A DNA stretch of 64,000 nt from the NCBI GenBank assembly GCA_963764505.1, contig CAVXSP010000001.1:620001-684000 (forward strand). Reading direction: 5' to 3'. Positions 48,563-57,206 of the stretch are shown one piece after another (the first letter of the stretch is position 1; each line of letters opens with the position of its first letter). The stretch is from CAVXSP01 sp963764505 (GTDB taxonomy: Bacteria > Acidobacteriota > Vicinamibacteria > Vicinamibacterales > SCN-69-37). Position numbers and translations under genes: made by a program. The notes below the pieces were generated by a model, which saw only the letters and a list, made by a program, of their open reading frames with translations, did no database searches and was not told the DNA's origin.

Positions 48563-50227
48563 CTATTTCGTCGTCGTCAGGGAAGCCTCCAGCCAGTCCG
48601 CGATGGCCGAGCTGACCGCCGGCGAGATGGACGTGCCCGCCGGGCTGGCGTGCTCGCCCGGCCCGCCGCCCGTCGCCACGAGCTGGTGATCCACGCCGGG
48701 CGCGATGATCTTCCGGGTGGCGCTCTCTGGCAGCTTCTTCCGGGCACGCGCCAGCGCTTCGAGCCGATCGGCCTGCGCCGGCGGAAACGCCCCGTCGGCG
48801 GCTCCGCTGACGATGAGCAGCGGCTGCTTGACTTTCTTCATCGCGTCGGCCGGGTCGAACAGCAGCCAGCTCCTGAACCAGGGCGTCTCGGCCTGCCGCC
48901 GCACCGCAGGCGGAATGCCGGCCCAGCCGGTGCCCTTGATCACCGCGTCGATGACGTGCTCCTGCAGCGTCATCCTGGCGCGCTTGTCCGCCTCCGGTTC
49001 GCCGGATCGCGCCAGCAGATTCTGCTGTTGCATGAGCGTGACCTCGCGTCCGGTCTGTCCGGCCGCCGCGACGAGGCAGAGCGCGGCGACGTGCTTCTCC
49101 CGCGCGGCCGCGCGGAGAGCCGTCGCGGCCCCTTCCGCGTAGCCGACGAGAGCGATGCGATCGCGATCGACATCCGGGCGCTTCCTCAGCCACTCGACGA
49201 CGTTCAGCGCGTCGGTGGCGTAGTCATCGAGCGTGGCGCTCTCGACGCGCCCGCCGCTCCGGCCGACGCCCCGCTTGTCGTACCGCACGACGACGAACCC
49301 CGCGTCGGCGAGCGCGTTCGCGAGCAGCCCGAATACCGGGATGTCGTCCGTCACCTCGTCGCGATCCTGCCGGCCGGGCCCGCCGATCAGGACGACAGCG
49401 GGCGCCGGCCCGCTCGCAGCCGACGGCGTGGACATCGTCGCCGAAAGGGAGAAGCCCAGCGCGGGGATGAAGACGTCCTGATCCCCGGGGCGGCTCACCC
49501 GTTCCTCGCGCGCCATCACGGAGGAGATGTCGTCGCGAATCACGACGAGCCACGAAGCGGGAACGGCAAGGCGCGCGAGCCGCTGATGGGCGTCGATCCA
49601 GACCTCGACGGCGAGCGGCGCGCCTGGGTTGGCCAGCGTCAGATCGAATTCCCGGAGGTCGGTGGTCCCCGATGGCGTGACCAGCCGATGGGGAATCGTG
49701 CGGGTCACGACCGCCTCGATCTCTCCCTGCGGCGCCACGTACAGCCGGAATGTCGAGCCGGCGGCGGCCGACGACAGCCGCCCCGCCAGCGCCTCGTACG
49801 TGGGAAACAGGTCGGTGGCCAGGAGCACGGCGTCGGGCGCCACCTGATGATCGACATCGACTCTCTGCCCGTGCCAGATGCCCTCGCTGTGTGCCGTCGT
49901 GCCCGAGACGCTGGTCGAGAGGCGCATGGCCTGGGTGCCCTGCGTGCCGTCGATGACCAGGTCGATCGGATGCCAGTTCGACGAATACCGGGCCAGGAAT
50001 CGGGTCGCGGTCAAATCGAACGGGGCGCCGAGGCTCTCGCGCGCGGAGATCGACCAGCCCTGCGCCGTCCGGCTGACCACGGTCGTGAGACTGCCGATCG
50101 CCCGGCCCCCGGAGAGAATGGTGAACGCCGACGTCGCCGCGGCTCCGTCCCCCTGCAGCCCGTGCAGTGGCCGCGCCGCGAGCAGACACACCAGAAGAAT
50201 CAGACTGCTACGATGGAAGCCCCGCAT
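48563..50227 (-). CDS. Secreted alpha/beta-hydrolase-fold protein with altered nucleophile
   Basis: A 554-residue exported protein. A signal peptide (about 1-24) is followed by a beta-rich N-terminal domain (about 30-240) and a C-terminal alpha/beta-hydrolase domain (about 260-550). Gly-Gly-Pro-Gly near 285 gives the oxyanion region and Asp-Lys-Arg-Gly near 325 is typical. The expected nucleophile elbow Gly-x-Ser-x-Gly is Gly-Tyr-Ala-Glu-Gly near 374, so the catalytic Ser is Ala. Asp (Gly-Ala-Ala-Asp-Gly near 484) and His (Val-Asp-His-Gln near 524) remain. It may be catalytically dead or use another mechanism. The ATG at 50227 overlaps the divergent ygfZ start by two bases. Confidence 0.8.
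   Translation of the reverse strand: MRGFHRSSLILLVCLLAARPLHGLQGDGAAATSAFTILSGGRAIGSLTTVVSRTAQGWSISARESLGAPFDLTATRFLARYSSNWHPIDLVIDGTQGTQAMRLSTSVSGTTAHSEGIWHGQRVDVDHQVAPDAVLLATDLFPTYEALAGRLSSAAAGSTFRLYVAPQGEIEAVVTRTIPHRLVTPSGTTDLREFDLTLANPGAPLAVEVWIDAHQRLARLAVPASWLVVIRDDISSVMAREERVSRPGDQDVFIPALGFSLSATMSTPSAASGPAPAVVLIGGPGRQDRDEVTDDIPVFGLLANALADAGFVVVRYDKRGVGRSGGRVESATLDDYATDALNVVEWLRKRPDVDRDRIALVGYAEGAATALRAAAREKHVAALCLVAAAGQTGREVTLMQQQNLLARSGEPEADKRARMTLQEHVIDAVIKGTGWAGIPPAVRRQAETPWFRSWLLFDPADAMKKVKQPLLIVSGAADGAFPPAQADRLEALARARKKLPESATRKIIAPGVDHQLVATGGGPGEHASPAGTSISPAVSSAIADWLEASLTTTK
50209..50214 (+). promoter_or_regulatory. -10-like TACGAT before ygfZ
   Basis: TACGAT ends 11 bases before ATG 50226 within the opposing hydrolase gene, so the leader would be about five bases. 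A matching element for the opposite strand is not clear. Confidence 0.4.
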
Positions 50228-51224
50228 GCGTGATACCGCCGATCAGTATCGCACTGTCGCCGCCGGCGCCGGCTGGCTCGACCGGGCCGACCGGGGACGC
50301 CTGCGATTCGAGGGGCGCGACCGATCGGGCTTTCTCCAGGGGCTGCTCACCAACGACGTGCAGGCCGTCCAGGAGGGCGAGGGCACGTACGCGGCCTACC
50401 TGACGCCGCAGGGACGGATGCTCACCGATCTCCGGCTCCATGCGGCCAGCGAGTTCCTGCTGGCTCAGGTGCCCGGCGGCCTGGCGGCGGCGCTCGCCGA
50501 CCGATTCGACGAGCTGGTATTCGCCGAGGACGTTCGCGTGCGGGACGTTTCATCAACCGTGGGCCAGCTCTCCGTACTGGGGCCCGACGCGGCGAGTCGT
50601 CTCGCCGAAGCGTTGCATCTCGAGCAGCAGGCCGCGGCCCGGTTGTCGGCGCTCTCACCGCTGGGACATCTCGCCGTGGGGCGGTCGATCCTCATCGCGC
50701 GAAGCGACGAGCTGAATCTGCCGTCCTTCGACGTGTTCCTGGATCCGGCCGAGCGCGAGTCGTTCGTCTCGCGCCTGGAAGACCTCGGCGTCATTCCCGT
50801 TTCGGCGACGCTTTTCGAAGCGCTCCGGATCGACGCCGGCCGTCCGACCTATGGGAGCGACCTGACCGCCGAGACCATTCCGCTCGAAGCCGGGCTGCTG
50901 GAGCGGGCGATCAGCACGACCAAGGGCTGCTACGTCGGCCAGGAGATCATCGTCCGTATGCTGCATCGGGGAGGCGGCCGTGTCGCCCGCCGGCTCTCGA
51001 AGTTGCGGTTCGACGTGGCGGGCGCGCAGCCTGCAGCCGGCACGTCGCTCCTCCACGAGGGGCGCGAGGTCGGCCGGGTGACGAGCGTCGCCGTGCGGCC
51101 CGCCGACGGCCGCATGATCGGCCTCGGCTACGTGCATCGCGACCACGCGGTCCTCGGGGCGCGGCTCACCGCGGCTGCGGCCGCGGACGCCTGTGTGGCG
51201 GAGATTGTCGGATTCGCAGGCTGA
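50226..51224 (+). CDS. ygfZ: Folate-binding protein YgfZ (Fe-S cluster assembly)
   Basis: A 332-residue member of the GcvT-like family that helps some iron-sulfur enzymes. The signature Lys-Gly-Cys-Tyr-Val-Gly-Gln-Glu near residue 235-242 is complete, with the folate-binding N-terminal region including Leu-Thr-Asn-Asp near 41-44. ATG 50226 overlaps, by CATG, the start of the divergent hydrolase. The next gene begins about 80 bp downstream. Confidence 0.9.
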   Translation: MRDTADQYRTVAAGAGWLDRADRGRLRFEGRDRSGFLQGLLTNDVQAVQEGEGTYAAYLTPQGRMLTDLRLHAASEFLLAQVPGGLAAALADRFDELVFAEDVRVRDVSSTVGQLSVLGPDAASRLAEALHLEQQAAARLSALSPLGHLAVGRSILIARSDELNLPSFDVFLDPAERESFVSRLEDLGVIPVSATLFEALRIDAGRPTYGSDLTAETIPLEAGLLERAISTTKGCYVGQEIIVRMLHRGGGRVARRLSKLRFDVAGAQPAAGTSLLHEGREVGRVTSVAVRPADGRMIGLGYVHRDHAVLGARLTAAAAADACVAEIVGFAG

Positions 51225-51303
51225 GCCGGCGGTCCTTCGGGAGGGATGAAGGCGGCGGTCCCGATCGGCTAAGCTGGCGGCTCCTTCAGGTTCGAGGGTG
51301 CGC

Positions 51304-53227
51304 ATGTTCACGATCTCCGGTCGGCCGGCCTGGTGGGTGATTGCGGCGGGAATGGCTCTCGCCGTGGCCGGCCCGGCCTGTCGCGGCCGCCAGGCGGCGC
51401 CGGCGGCGCCCGTCCCGACGGCCTCTGCGAAGCCGCTGACGCCGCCCGGGCCGCTTCGGCCGCCCATCATCGGGCCAAATGGCGCCGTGTCGACGGGGCA
51501 TCCCCTGGCGACGGCGGCGGCGCTCGAGCTGCTGATGAAAGGCGGGAATGCGTTCGACGCCGGCGTCGCGGCCATGCTGGTGTGCGGCGTCGTGGAGCAG
51601 GACCTGTACAGCCTGGGCGGCGAGGGCGCAGCGCTGGTGTATCCGCAGAGCACGAGAAAGGTGGTCGCCGTCAACGGTGTCGGCTGGACGCCGAGGGGCG
51701 CGACGCTCGAGTCCTACCTTGCGCAAGGCAAGACGATGGCGGGCTCCGGACTCGATCCGGCGGTGGTGCCCGGTGTGCTCCATTCGGCGCTGACCATTCT
51801 CGAGCGCTGGGGCACGATGAGCTTCGAGCAGGTGTCGGCGCGCGCCATCGAATATGCGGATCGGGGGTTTCCGCTGCGGCCGCGCACGATTGCGGCGATC
51901 GACGCCAAGGAAACGCGGGCATTCATGAAGTCCTGGCCGGACAACAGGGCCATGTGGCTCAAGCCGGACGGTTCCTCCTACGTCGCGGGCGAGACGATCC
52001 GGCTGCCCAATCTGGCGCGCACGCTGACGCGCATGGTCGAGGCCGAGCGCGCGGCCGCCGGCGGCGGACGCGCCGCGGGCATTGCCGCGGCCCGCGACCG
52101 GTTCTACAAGGGCGATATCGCTCGCGAGATGGTCGCCTTCCTCAAGGCGCATCACGCCCCGTGGGAGCTGGACGACTTCGCCGAGTACCTCGACCCGTCT
52201 CGAGGAGCCGACCCACACGACGTATCGCGGCTACGACGTCTACAAGTCGTCGTTCAACAGCCAGGGCCCGGTGCTGCTCGAGGCGCTCAACATCCTCGAG
52301 CAGTTCGACCTGCGTGCGATGAAGCACAACAGCGCCGACTACCTGCACACCATCGTCGAAGCGCTCAAGCTCGCCTACGCCGACCGCGAGAGCTACTACG
52401 CCGATCAGGAGGTCGTGCAGGTGCCCGCCGAGGGGCTGCTCTCGAAGGCCTACGCCAAGGAGCGGGCCAGGCTGATCGATCCGCACCGCGCCTCGCGGGC
52501 GTTCATCGCCGGAAATCCGCTGCCGTTCGACTCGAAGGTGAAGAGCTGGCCGTACTGGGTCGCCAACATCGCCGACGCGTACGACCCGGAGAAGGCGGCG
52601 CCGAGCGCCGAGCCGATTCCTGGACTGACGAAGGACACGACGCACATCGCGGTCATCGATCGTGCCGGCAATGTCTTCGACGCGACGCCGAGCGGCGCGT
52701 GGATCCCGACGGCGGTGGTGCTCGGCGACACCGGTATTCCGATGAGCGTGCGGGGCGAGGCCTTCTGGCTCGACAAGACCCATGTCGGGCATCTGCGCCC
52801 CCGCATGCGCCCGCGGTACACGATTTCGCCAAGCCTGGTGCTCAAGGACGGCAAGCCGTTCCTGGCCATCGGCACGCCGGGAGGGGACAACCAGGAGCAG
52901 ACGATCCTCCAGGCCTTCCTGAACATCGTCGAATTCTGGCCGGACTGGTACCCGAACCTGCACGACGCGTTCGACTGGCCCCGAGTGCAGACGTCGCATT
53001 TCTACGCGACCGTCTGGCCACACGGGGGCGGGTTCAACAAGCTCAACGTCGAGTCGGGCATTCCCGACGCCGTGGTGCAGGACCTGCGATCGCGAGGGCA
53101 CGACGTCACGACGGTGGCGCCGTTCAGCCTCGTGAGCTGTGCAACGGCCGTGCTGATCGATCCGGCGACCGGCAACCGCATCGCCGGCGCGGATCCCCGG
53201 CGCGACTGCTACGCCATCGCATACTAG
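51304..53227 (+). CDS. ggt: Gamma-glutamyltransferase (frameshifted)
   Basis: A secreted Ntn-hydrolase of about 640 residues. The N-terminal signal (about 1-27) and the large-subunit region lead to a frame break at about 52197-52203 after Asp-Asp-Phe-Ala-Glu-Tyr. Frame two continues with Thr-Thr-Tyr-Arg-Gly-Tyr-Asp-Val. The nucleophile Thr is in Asp-Thr-Thr-His-Ile-Ala-Val near 445, followed by Gly-Thr-Pro-Gly-Gly-Asp-Asn-Gln. Sequence on both sides is well kept; an extra base near the break explains it. It would cleave glutathione-like gamma-glutamyl bonds. An amidohydrolase follows 7 bp downstream. Confidence 0.87.
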
Positions 53228-53234
53228 CCCGAGC

Positions 53235-54671
53235 ATGATCCGCGACAGCTCGTTCGTCGTCCTGCTCACCGCCGCGGCCGCGCTCGCGCTCGCCATCGGG
53301 CAGTCGCCCGTCGGCCGCCCGCGGTTCGATCTGGTCGTCGCGAACGGCCGCGTCATGGATCCCGAGTCCGGCCTGGACGGCATCAGGAACCTGGGCGTGC
53401 GCGACGGCCGGGTCGCCGCGGTCTCGTCCGATCCGCTCGCCGGCCGCTCCGTCATCGACGCGTCCGGCCTCGTCGTCTCGCCGGGGTTCATCGATCTGCA
53501 CGCGCACGGCCAGACGCCGGAGACCTACGCGTACCAGGCACTGGACGGGGTGACGACGGCGTTCGAGCTGGAGGTCGGGACCGCCGACGTGGACGGATGG
53601 TACGGCGAGCGGAAGAGCGGCCGGCTCATCAACTACGGTGTGAGCATCGGGCACATTCCGGTGCGGATGGCGGTGCTGCACGATCCGGGCACGTTCCTGC
53701 CGAGCGGCGCGGCCGCGCACCGGGCCGCCTCGGCCGCCGAGGTGGCGGAAATCGTGCGCCGGCTGCAACAGGGGCTCCGGCAGGGCGCCGTCGCCGTCGG
53801 GGCCGGGATTCCGTACACGGAAGCGGCGACCCGCGACGAGCTGCTCCAGGTCTTTCGCGTCGCCGGACGGGCCGGCGTGTCGCTTCACGTCCACATCCGG
53901 CCGGGCGTCGCCGGCCTCGCGCAGGTGCTGAATCTGGCCGCGCAGTCGGGCGCGCCGCTGCACGTCGTGCATCTGAACAGCTCCGGGACGACCGCCACGC
54001 CGCAGATGCTGCAGGAGATCGAGCAGGCGCGGCGCCGGGGCCGCGACGTGACGACGGAAGCGTACCCGTACGACGCCGGGATGACCGAGATCCGGTCGGC
54101 GATCCTGGACCAGTACGAGCACGCGCCCGATGCCCGCTTCGCGGAGCTCGAGTGGCCGCGCACCGGCGAGCAGTTGACGCGCGAGAGCTTCGCCCGCTAC
54201 CGCGCGCTCGGCGGTCCGGTGATCCGCCGGACGAACACCGACGCGATGGTCGCCCTCGCGATCGACAGTCCCCTGACGATGATTGCGAGCGACGCGTACT
54301 GGCAGAACGGCACGGGCCATCCCCGGACGACCGGGACGTACGCCAGGGTGCTGGGCCGGTACGTCCGGCAGGCGCGATCGCTCTCCTTGATGGAAGCCCT
54401 GCGCAAGATGACGCTGATGCCCGCCGAGCGGCTGCAGCGCCGCGTCCCCTCCATGCAGAGAAAAGGGCGGATTCGCGTGGGCGCCGACGCGGACTTCACG
54501 GTCTTCGACCCCGCGCGCGTGATCGATCGATCCACCTACCGCGAGCCCGCGCTGCCGCCCGAGGGCATCGACTACGTGATCGTCAACGGCGTGCCGGTCG
54601 TGCGCAAGGGTGTGGTCGTGTCCGACGTCTTCCCCGGGCTGCCGGTCAGGGCCCCGATCCGCGCGCGCTGA
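53235..54671 (+). CDS. Secreted amidohydrolase (D-aminoacylase-like)
   Basis: A 478-residue exported protein with a signal peptide (about 1-22) and an amidohydrolase fold. The metal motif is His-Ala-His near residues 89-91, with other ligands likely in His-Val-His-Ile near 220 and His-Leu-Asn-Ser-Ser near 247. The C-terminal beta domain (Gly-Ala-Asp-Ala-Asp-Phe-Thr-Val-Phe-Asp near 416-425) is typical. It resembles N-acyl-D-amino-acid deacylases; the substrate is uncertain. Its close spacing after ggt suggests joint use of peptide or gamma-glutamyl products. Confidence 0.85.
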   Translation: MIRDSSFVVLLTAAAALALAIGQSPVGRPRFDLVVANGRVMDPESGLDGIRNLGVRDGRVAAVSSDPLAGRSVIDASGLVVSPGFIDLHAHGQTPETYAYQALDGVTTAFELEVGTADVDGWYGERKSGRLINYGVSIGHIPVRMAVLHDPGTFLPSGAAAHRAASAAEVAEIVRRLQQGLRQGAVAVGAGIPYTEAATRDELLQVFRVAGRAGVSLHVHIRPGVAGLAQVLNLAAQSGAPLHVVHLNSSGTTATPQMLQEIEQARRRGRDVTTEAYPYDAGMTEIRSAILDQYEHAPDARFAELEWPRTGEQLTRESFARYRALGGPVIRRTNTDAMVALAIDSPLTMIASDAYWQNGTGHPRTTGTYARVLGRYVRQARSLSLMEALRKMTLMPAERLQRRVPSMQRKGRIRVGADADFTVFDPARVIDRSTYREPALPPEGIDYVIVNGVPVVRKGVVVSDVFPGLPVRAPIRAR

Positions 54672-54703
54672 GCCGTCCGCGCCGACGCGCGCGTTTCGAC
54701 CCT

Positions 54704-55087
54704 TCAGGCCTGCAGCAGCGACACCAGCGGACGATCCGCGTCGGGCAGATCCAGGGCGGCCAGCTCCGAGGCCGTCACCCAGCGGAGCTCCTGGCCAAGC
54801 CGAGGCTGCGGCTCGCCGAGGATCTCGCAGCGGCGGAAGTGCAGCCGGACGGTGCGCTCCGGGTAAGCGTGCTCGGTGGCCATCACGTCGGCCCCGACGA
54901 TCGCGCGGACGCCGAGCTCCTCGAAGAGCTCACGGGCGAGGCACTGCTCGTGCGTCTCGTCCGGCTCGCACTTGCCGCCCGGAAACTCCCAGAGGCCCGC
55001 GAGGTGCGTCCCGGCCAGCCGGCGGGCCACCAGATAGCGTCCGTTCCGTTCGATCACGCCCGCGACGACGAGGATGGCTTCGCTCAC
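54704..55087 (-). CDS. mutT: MutT-type Nudix hydrolase (8-oxo-dGTP diphosphatase-like)
   Basis: A 127-residue Nudix protein. The complete box Gly-x5-Glu-x7-Arg-Glu-Leu-x-Glu-Glu-Leu-Gly is at about 38-60. Phe-Pro-Gly-Gly-Lys precedes it as in MutT. GTG 55087 overlaps the mutY stop (GTGA), so it is translated after MutY. Because MutY here lacks the usual C-terminal Nudix-like domain, this protein may replace it in trans or simply clean the nucleotide pool. Confidence 0.88.
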   Translation of the reverse strand: MSEAILVVAGVIERNGRYLVARRLAGTHLAGLWEFPGGKCEPDETHEQCLARELFEELGVRAIVGADVMATEHAYPERTVRLHFRRCEILGEPQPRLGQELRWVTASELAALDLPDADRPLVSLLQA

Positions 55088-55803
55088 GAGTCGCGCTCCG
55101 GGTTGAGCGGGAAGGCCCGGCACTTCGCCTTCAGCGGACAGATCGGGCACTTGGGCTTGCGGGCCGAGCAGTGCATCGCGCCGAAGTCCATCAGCGCCTG
55201 GTTGAAGTCGAACACGTGCCGGTGCGGGAGCACGGAGCGCGAGATCTCCCACAAGCGCCGGTCGCCGCCATGGGTTCGCGGCTCGCGCCCGCCGACGAAC
55301 ACGCGGGCGAGCACCCGGGCCACGTTGGTATCCAGGATTGCCGCCCGCTTGCCGAACGCGAAGCTCATTACCGCGCCGGCCGTGTACGCCCCGATGCCCT
55401 TGAACGACCGCAACGTGTCTTCGTCGTCGGGCAGGCGGCCGCCGTGGCGCGTCACGGCTTCGCGCGCAATCGCGTGGAGCCGCCGCGGGCGGATGTTGTA
55501 GCCGAGCGGATACCAGGTCCTGACGGCGTCCGCTTCCGGCGACGCCGCCAGCGATTCGAGCGTCGGATACCGGTCGAGCCACTCGCGATACTTCGGCTCG
55601 ACGCGGTCGACCTGCGTCTGCTGGAGCATGACCTCCGACACGAGGATGTGGTACGGGTCGCGCGTCCGGCGCCAGGGCAGGTCACGGCCGTGGCGGCGGT
55701 ACCAGACCAGCAGGCGGCGACGGAACCACTGACGAAGGACCGGAGCGGGAAGGGGTTCTGGTGTCGTGCGTCTGGTCAATCGGGTGCCGGTATGATGAGG
55801 CAC
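55084..55803 (-). CDS. mutY: A/G-specific adenine glycosylase (short, catalytic domain only)
   Basis: About 239 residues containing only the HhH glycosylase domain. Conserved features are Leu-Pro-Trp-Arg-Arg-Thr-Arg-Asp-Pro-Tyr near 35-44, the catalytic Glu in Ser-Glu-Val-Met-Leu-Gln-Gln-Thr-Gln near 49, the HhH motif Phe-Lys-Gly-Ile-Gly-Ala-Tyr-Thr-Ala near 131, the catalytic Asp in Leu-Asp-Thr-Asn-Val near 153, and the iron-sulfur cluster Cys-x6-Cys-x2-Cys-x5-Cys near 212-228. It removes adenine opposite 8-oxoguanine. The usual C-terminal domain is missing, and a MutT gene follows with GTGA overlap. The start is uncertain (GTG 55803 or TTG 55779). Confidence 0.9.
   Translation of the reverse strand: MPHHTGTRLTRRTTPEPLPAPVLRQWFRRRLLVWYRRHGRDLPWRRTRDPYHILVSEVMLQQTQVDRVEPKYREWLDRYPTLESLAASPEADAVRTWYPLGYNIRPRRLHAIAREAVTRHGGRLPDDEDTLRSFKGIGAYTAGAVMSFAFGKRAAILDTNVARVLARVFVGGREPRTHGGDRRLWEISRSVLPHRHVFDFNQALMDFGAMHCSARKPKCPICPLKAKCRAFPLNPERDS
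55791..55796 (+). promoter_or_regulatory. -10-like TATGAT before pduO
   Basis: TATGAT ends seven bases before GTG 55804, which gives the family-typical start Val-Lys-Ile-Tyr-Thr-Lys-Thr-Gly. No ribosome binding site is present, so a leaderless transcript is likely. Confidence 0.5.
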
Positions 55804-56340
55804 GTGAAGATCTACACCAAAACGGGCGATGCGGGCGAGACGGCCCTCTTCGATGGCGCGCGCGTGCCCAAGTCGGATCCCCGGATTGAGGCCTACGGGG
55901 ACGTCGACGAGCTGAGTGCCTGGCTCGGGCTCGTGCGCGTCCAGCAGACCGGCGAGGACATCGGCGGGATGCTCGACGGCGTGCAGCGGACGTTGTTCGC
56001 CGTGGGCGCCTCCCTGGCCGATCCGCGCCACCGCATCGCCGCGCGTGTCGAGAAGGCCGCGATTGGACCGGACGCCGTCGCACAGGTCGAGGGCTGGATC
56101 GACGCCCTGCAGACCGACCTTCCGCCGCTGCGCCGCTTCGTGTTCGCGGGCGGCTCCACGGCCGGCGCGCTGATCCACGTCGCCCGGACGGTCTGCCGGC
56201 GGGCCGAACGGCGCGTGGTGTCGATCGGCCCGGCCGTCGACCCGACGGTGCTCGCGTACCTGAACCGCGTGTCGGATCTGCTCTTCGTCATGGCCCGGGC
56301 GGTGAACCAGCGCGCGGGGGCCGCCGAGACCGAGTGGTGA
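55804..56340 (+). CDS. PduO-type cob(I)alamin adenosyltransferase
   Basis: A 178-residue ATP:corrinoid adenosyltransferase. The N-terminus Lys-Ile-Tyr-Thr-Lys-Thr-Gly-Asp-Ala-Gly binds ATP. Residues near 116-140 carry Phe-Val-Phe-Ala-Gly-Gly-Ser and Ala-Arg-Thr-Val-Cys-Arg-Arg-Ala-Glu-Arg-Arg-Val. It supplies adenosylcobalamin; B12-dependent radical SAM protein at 13978 uses a different corrinoid form, so the client is unknown. The start is GTG 55804 (ATG 55795 and 55792 are alternatives). Its end overlaps the hpnC start, making an operon with the squalene genes. Confidence 0.9.
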   Translation: MKIYTKTGDAGETALFDGARVPKSDPRIEAYGDVDELSAWLGLVRVQQTGEDIGGMLDGVQRTLFAVGASLADPRHRIAARVEKAAIGPDAVAQVEGWIDALQTDLPPLRRFVFAGGSTAGALIHVARTVCRRAERRVVSIGPAVDPTVLAYLNRVSDLLFVMARAVNQRAGAAETEW

Positions 56341-57206
56341 TCGACGCCGCGTACTCGCAGTGTCTCCGGCTGGCGCACGAGCACTACGAGAACTTTCCCG
56401 TCGCGTCCAGGCTGCTGCCGCGGGCCATGCGGCCGCACATCGCGGCCATCTACGCATTCGCGCGAATGGCCGATGATTTCGCGGACGAGGGGCAGCTTCC
56501 CGGCGACCGCCGGCTCGAGCGCCTCGACGAATGGCGACGGCGGCTGCAGGCGGCGGCTGCGGGAGCGCCGGTCCGATCGGGGGATCCGGAGTCCGATGCG
56601 GTGTTCACGGCGCTCGCCGCGACGATCCGGCGGTGCGACCTCGATCCGGGCCTGTTCGAGGATCTGCTGAGCGCCTTCCGGCAGGACGTGCTGGTCACGC
56701 GCTACGACGGATGGGACGATCTGCTCGACTACTGCCGTCGCTCCGCGAATCCGGTCGGCCGTCTGGTGCTGGGCGTCGCCGGCTGCCGGGACGAACGGGC
56801 TGCGGTCGAGTCCGACGCGCTCTGTACGGCGCTGCAGCTCACGAACTTCTGGCAGGATCTGCAGCGCGACTGGCACAAGGGCCGTCTGTACGTGCCGTTG
56901 GCGATCGTCCGGGCCGCGGGTGCGGACGAAGCGGACCTCGACCGCGCCGCGTGGACCGACGCGTGGCGGAGCGCCCTGACGGATGTCGCCCGCCGCACGC
57001 GCGCGTTGTTCGCGACGGGCCGCGGCGTGACCGGGCGCGTCGACGGACGCCTCCGCTGGGAGCTCCGCGCGACCTGGCTCGGCGGTGCGCGCATTCTCGA
57101 CCGGCTGGAGCGGGCGGATTTCGACGTCTTCCATGCGCGCCCGGCGCTCGGCTGGCGCGACGCGGTGATCATTGGATGGCACGCGTTGAGATGGCCTGGC
57201 GAGTGA
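56334..57206 (+). CDS. hpnC: Squalene synthase subunit-like HpnC (hydroxysqualene synthase partner)
   Basis: A 290-residue trans-prenyltransferase of the squalene/phytoene synthase family. The first Asp-rich motif is in Phe-Ala-Arg-Met-Ala-Asp-Asp-Phe-Ala-Asp near 42-51 and the second in Phe-Trp-Gln-Asp-Leu-Gln-Arg-Asp-Trp near 176-184. In the HpnCDE route HpnD forms presqualene diphosphate, HpnC converts it to hydroxysqualene and HpnE reduces that to squalene. The GTG start overlaps the PduO stop, and the stop overlaps hpnD (GTGA). Confidence 0.88.
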   Translation: MVIDAAYSQCLRLAHEHYENFPVASRLLPRAMRPHIAAIYAFARMADDFADEGQLPGDRRLERLDEWRRRLQAAAAGAPVRSGDPESDAVFTALAATIRRCDLDPGLFEDLLSAFRQDVLVTRYDGWDDLLDYCRRSANPVGRLVLGVAGCRDERAAVESDALCTALQLTNFWQDLQRDWHKGRLYVPLAIVRAAGADEADLDRAAWTDAWRSALTDVARRTRALFATGRGVTGRVDGRLRWELRATWLGGARILDRLERADFDVFHARPALGWRDAVIIGWHALRWPGE

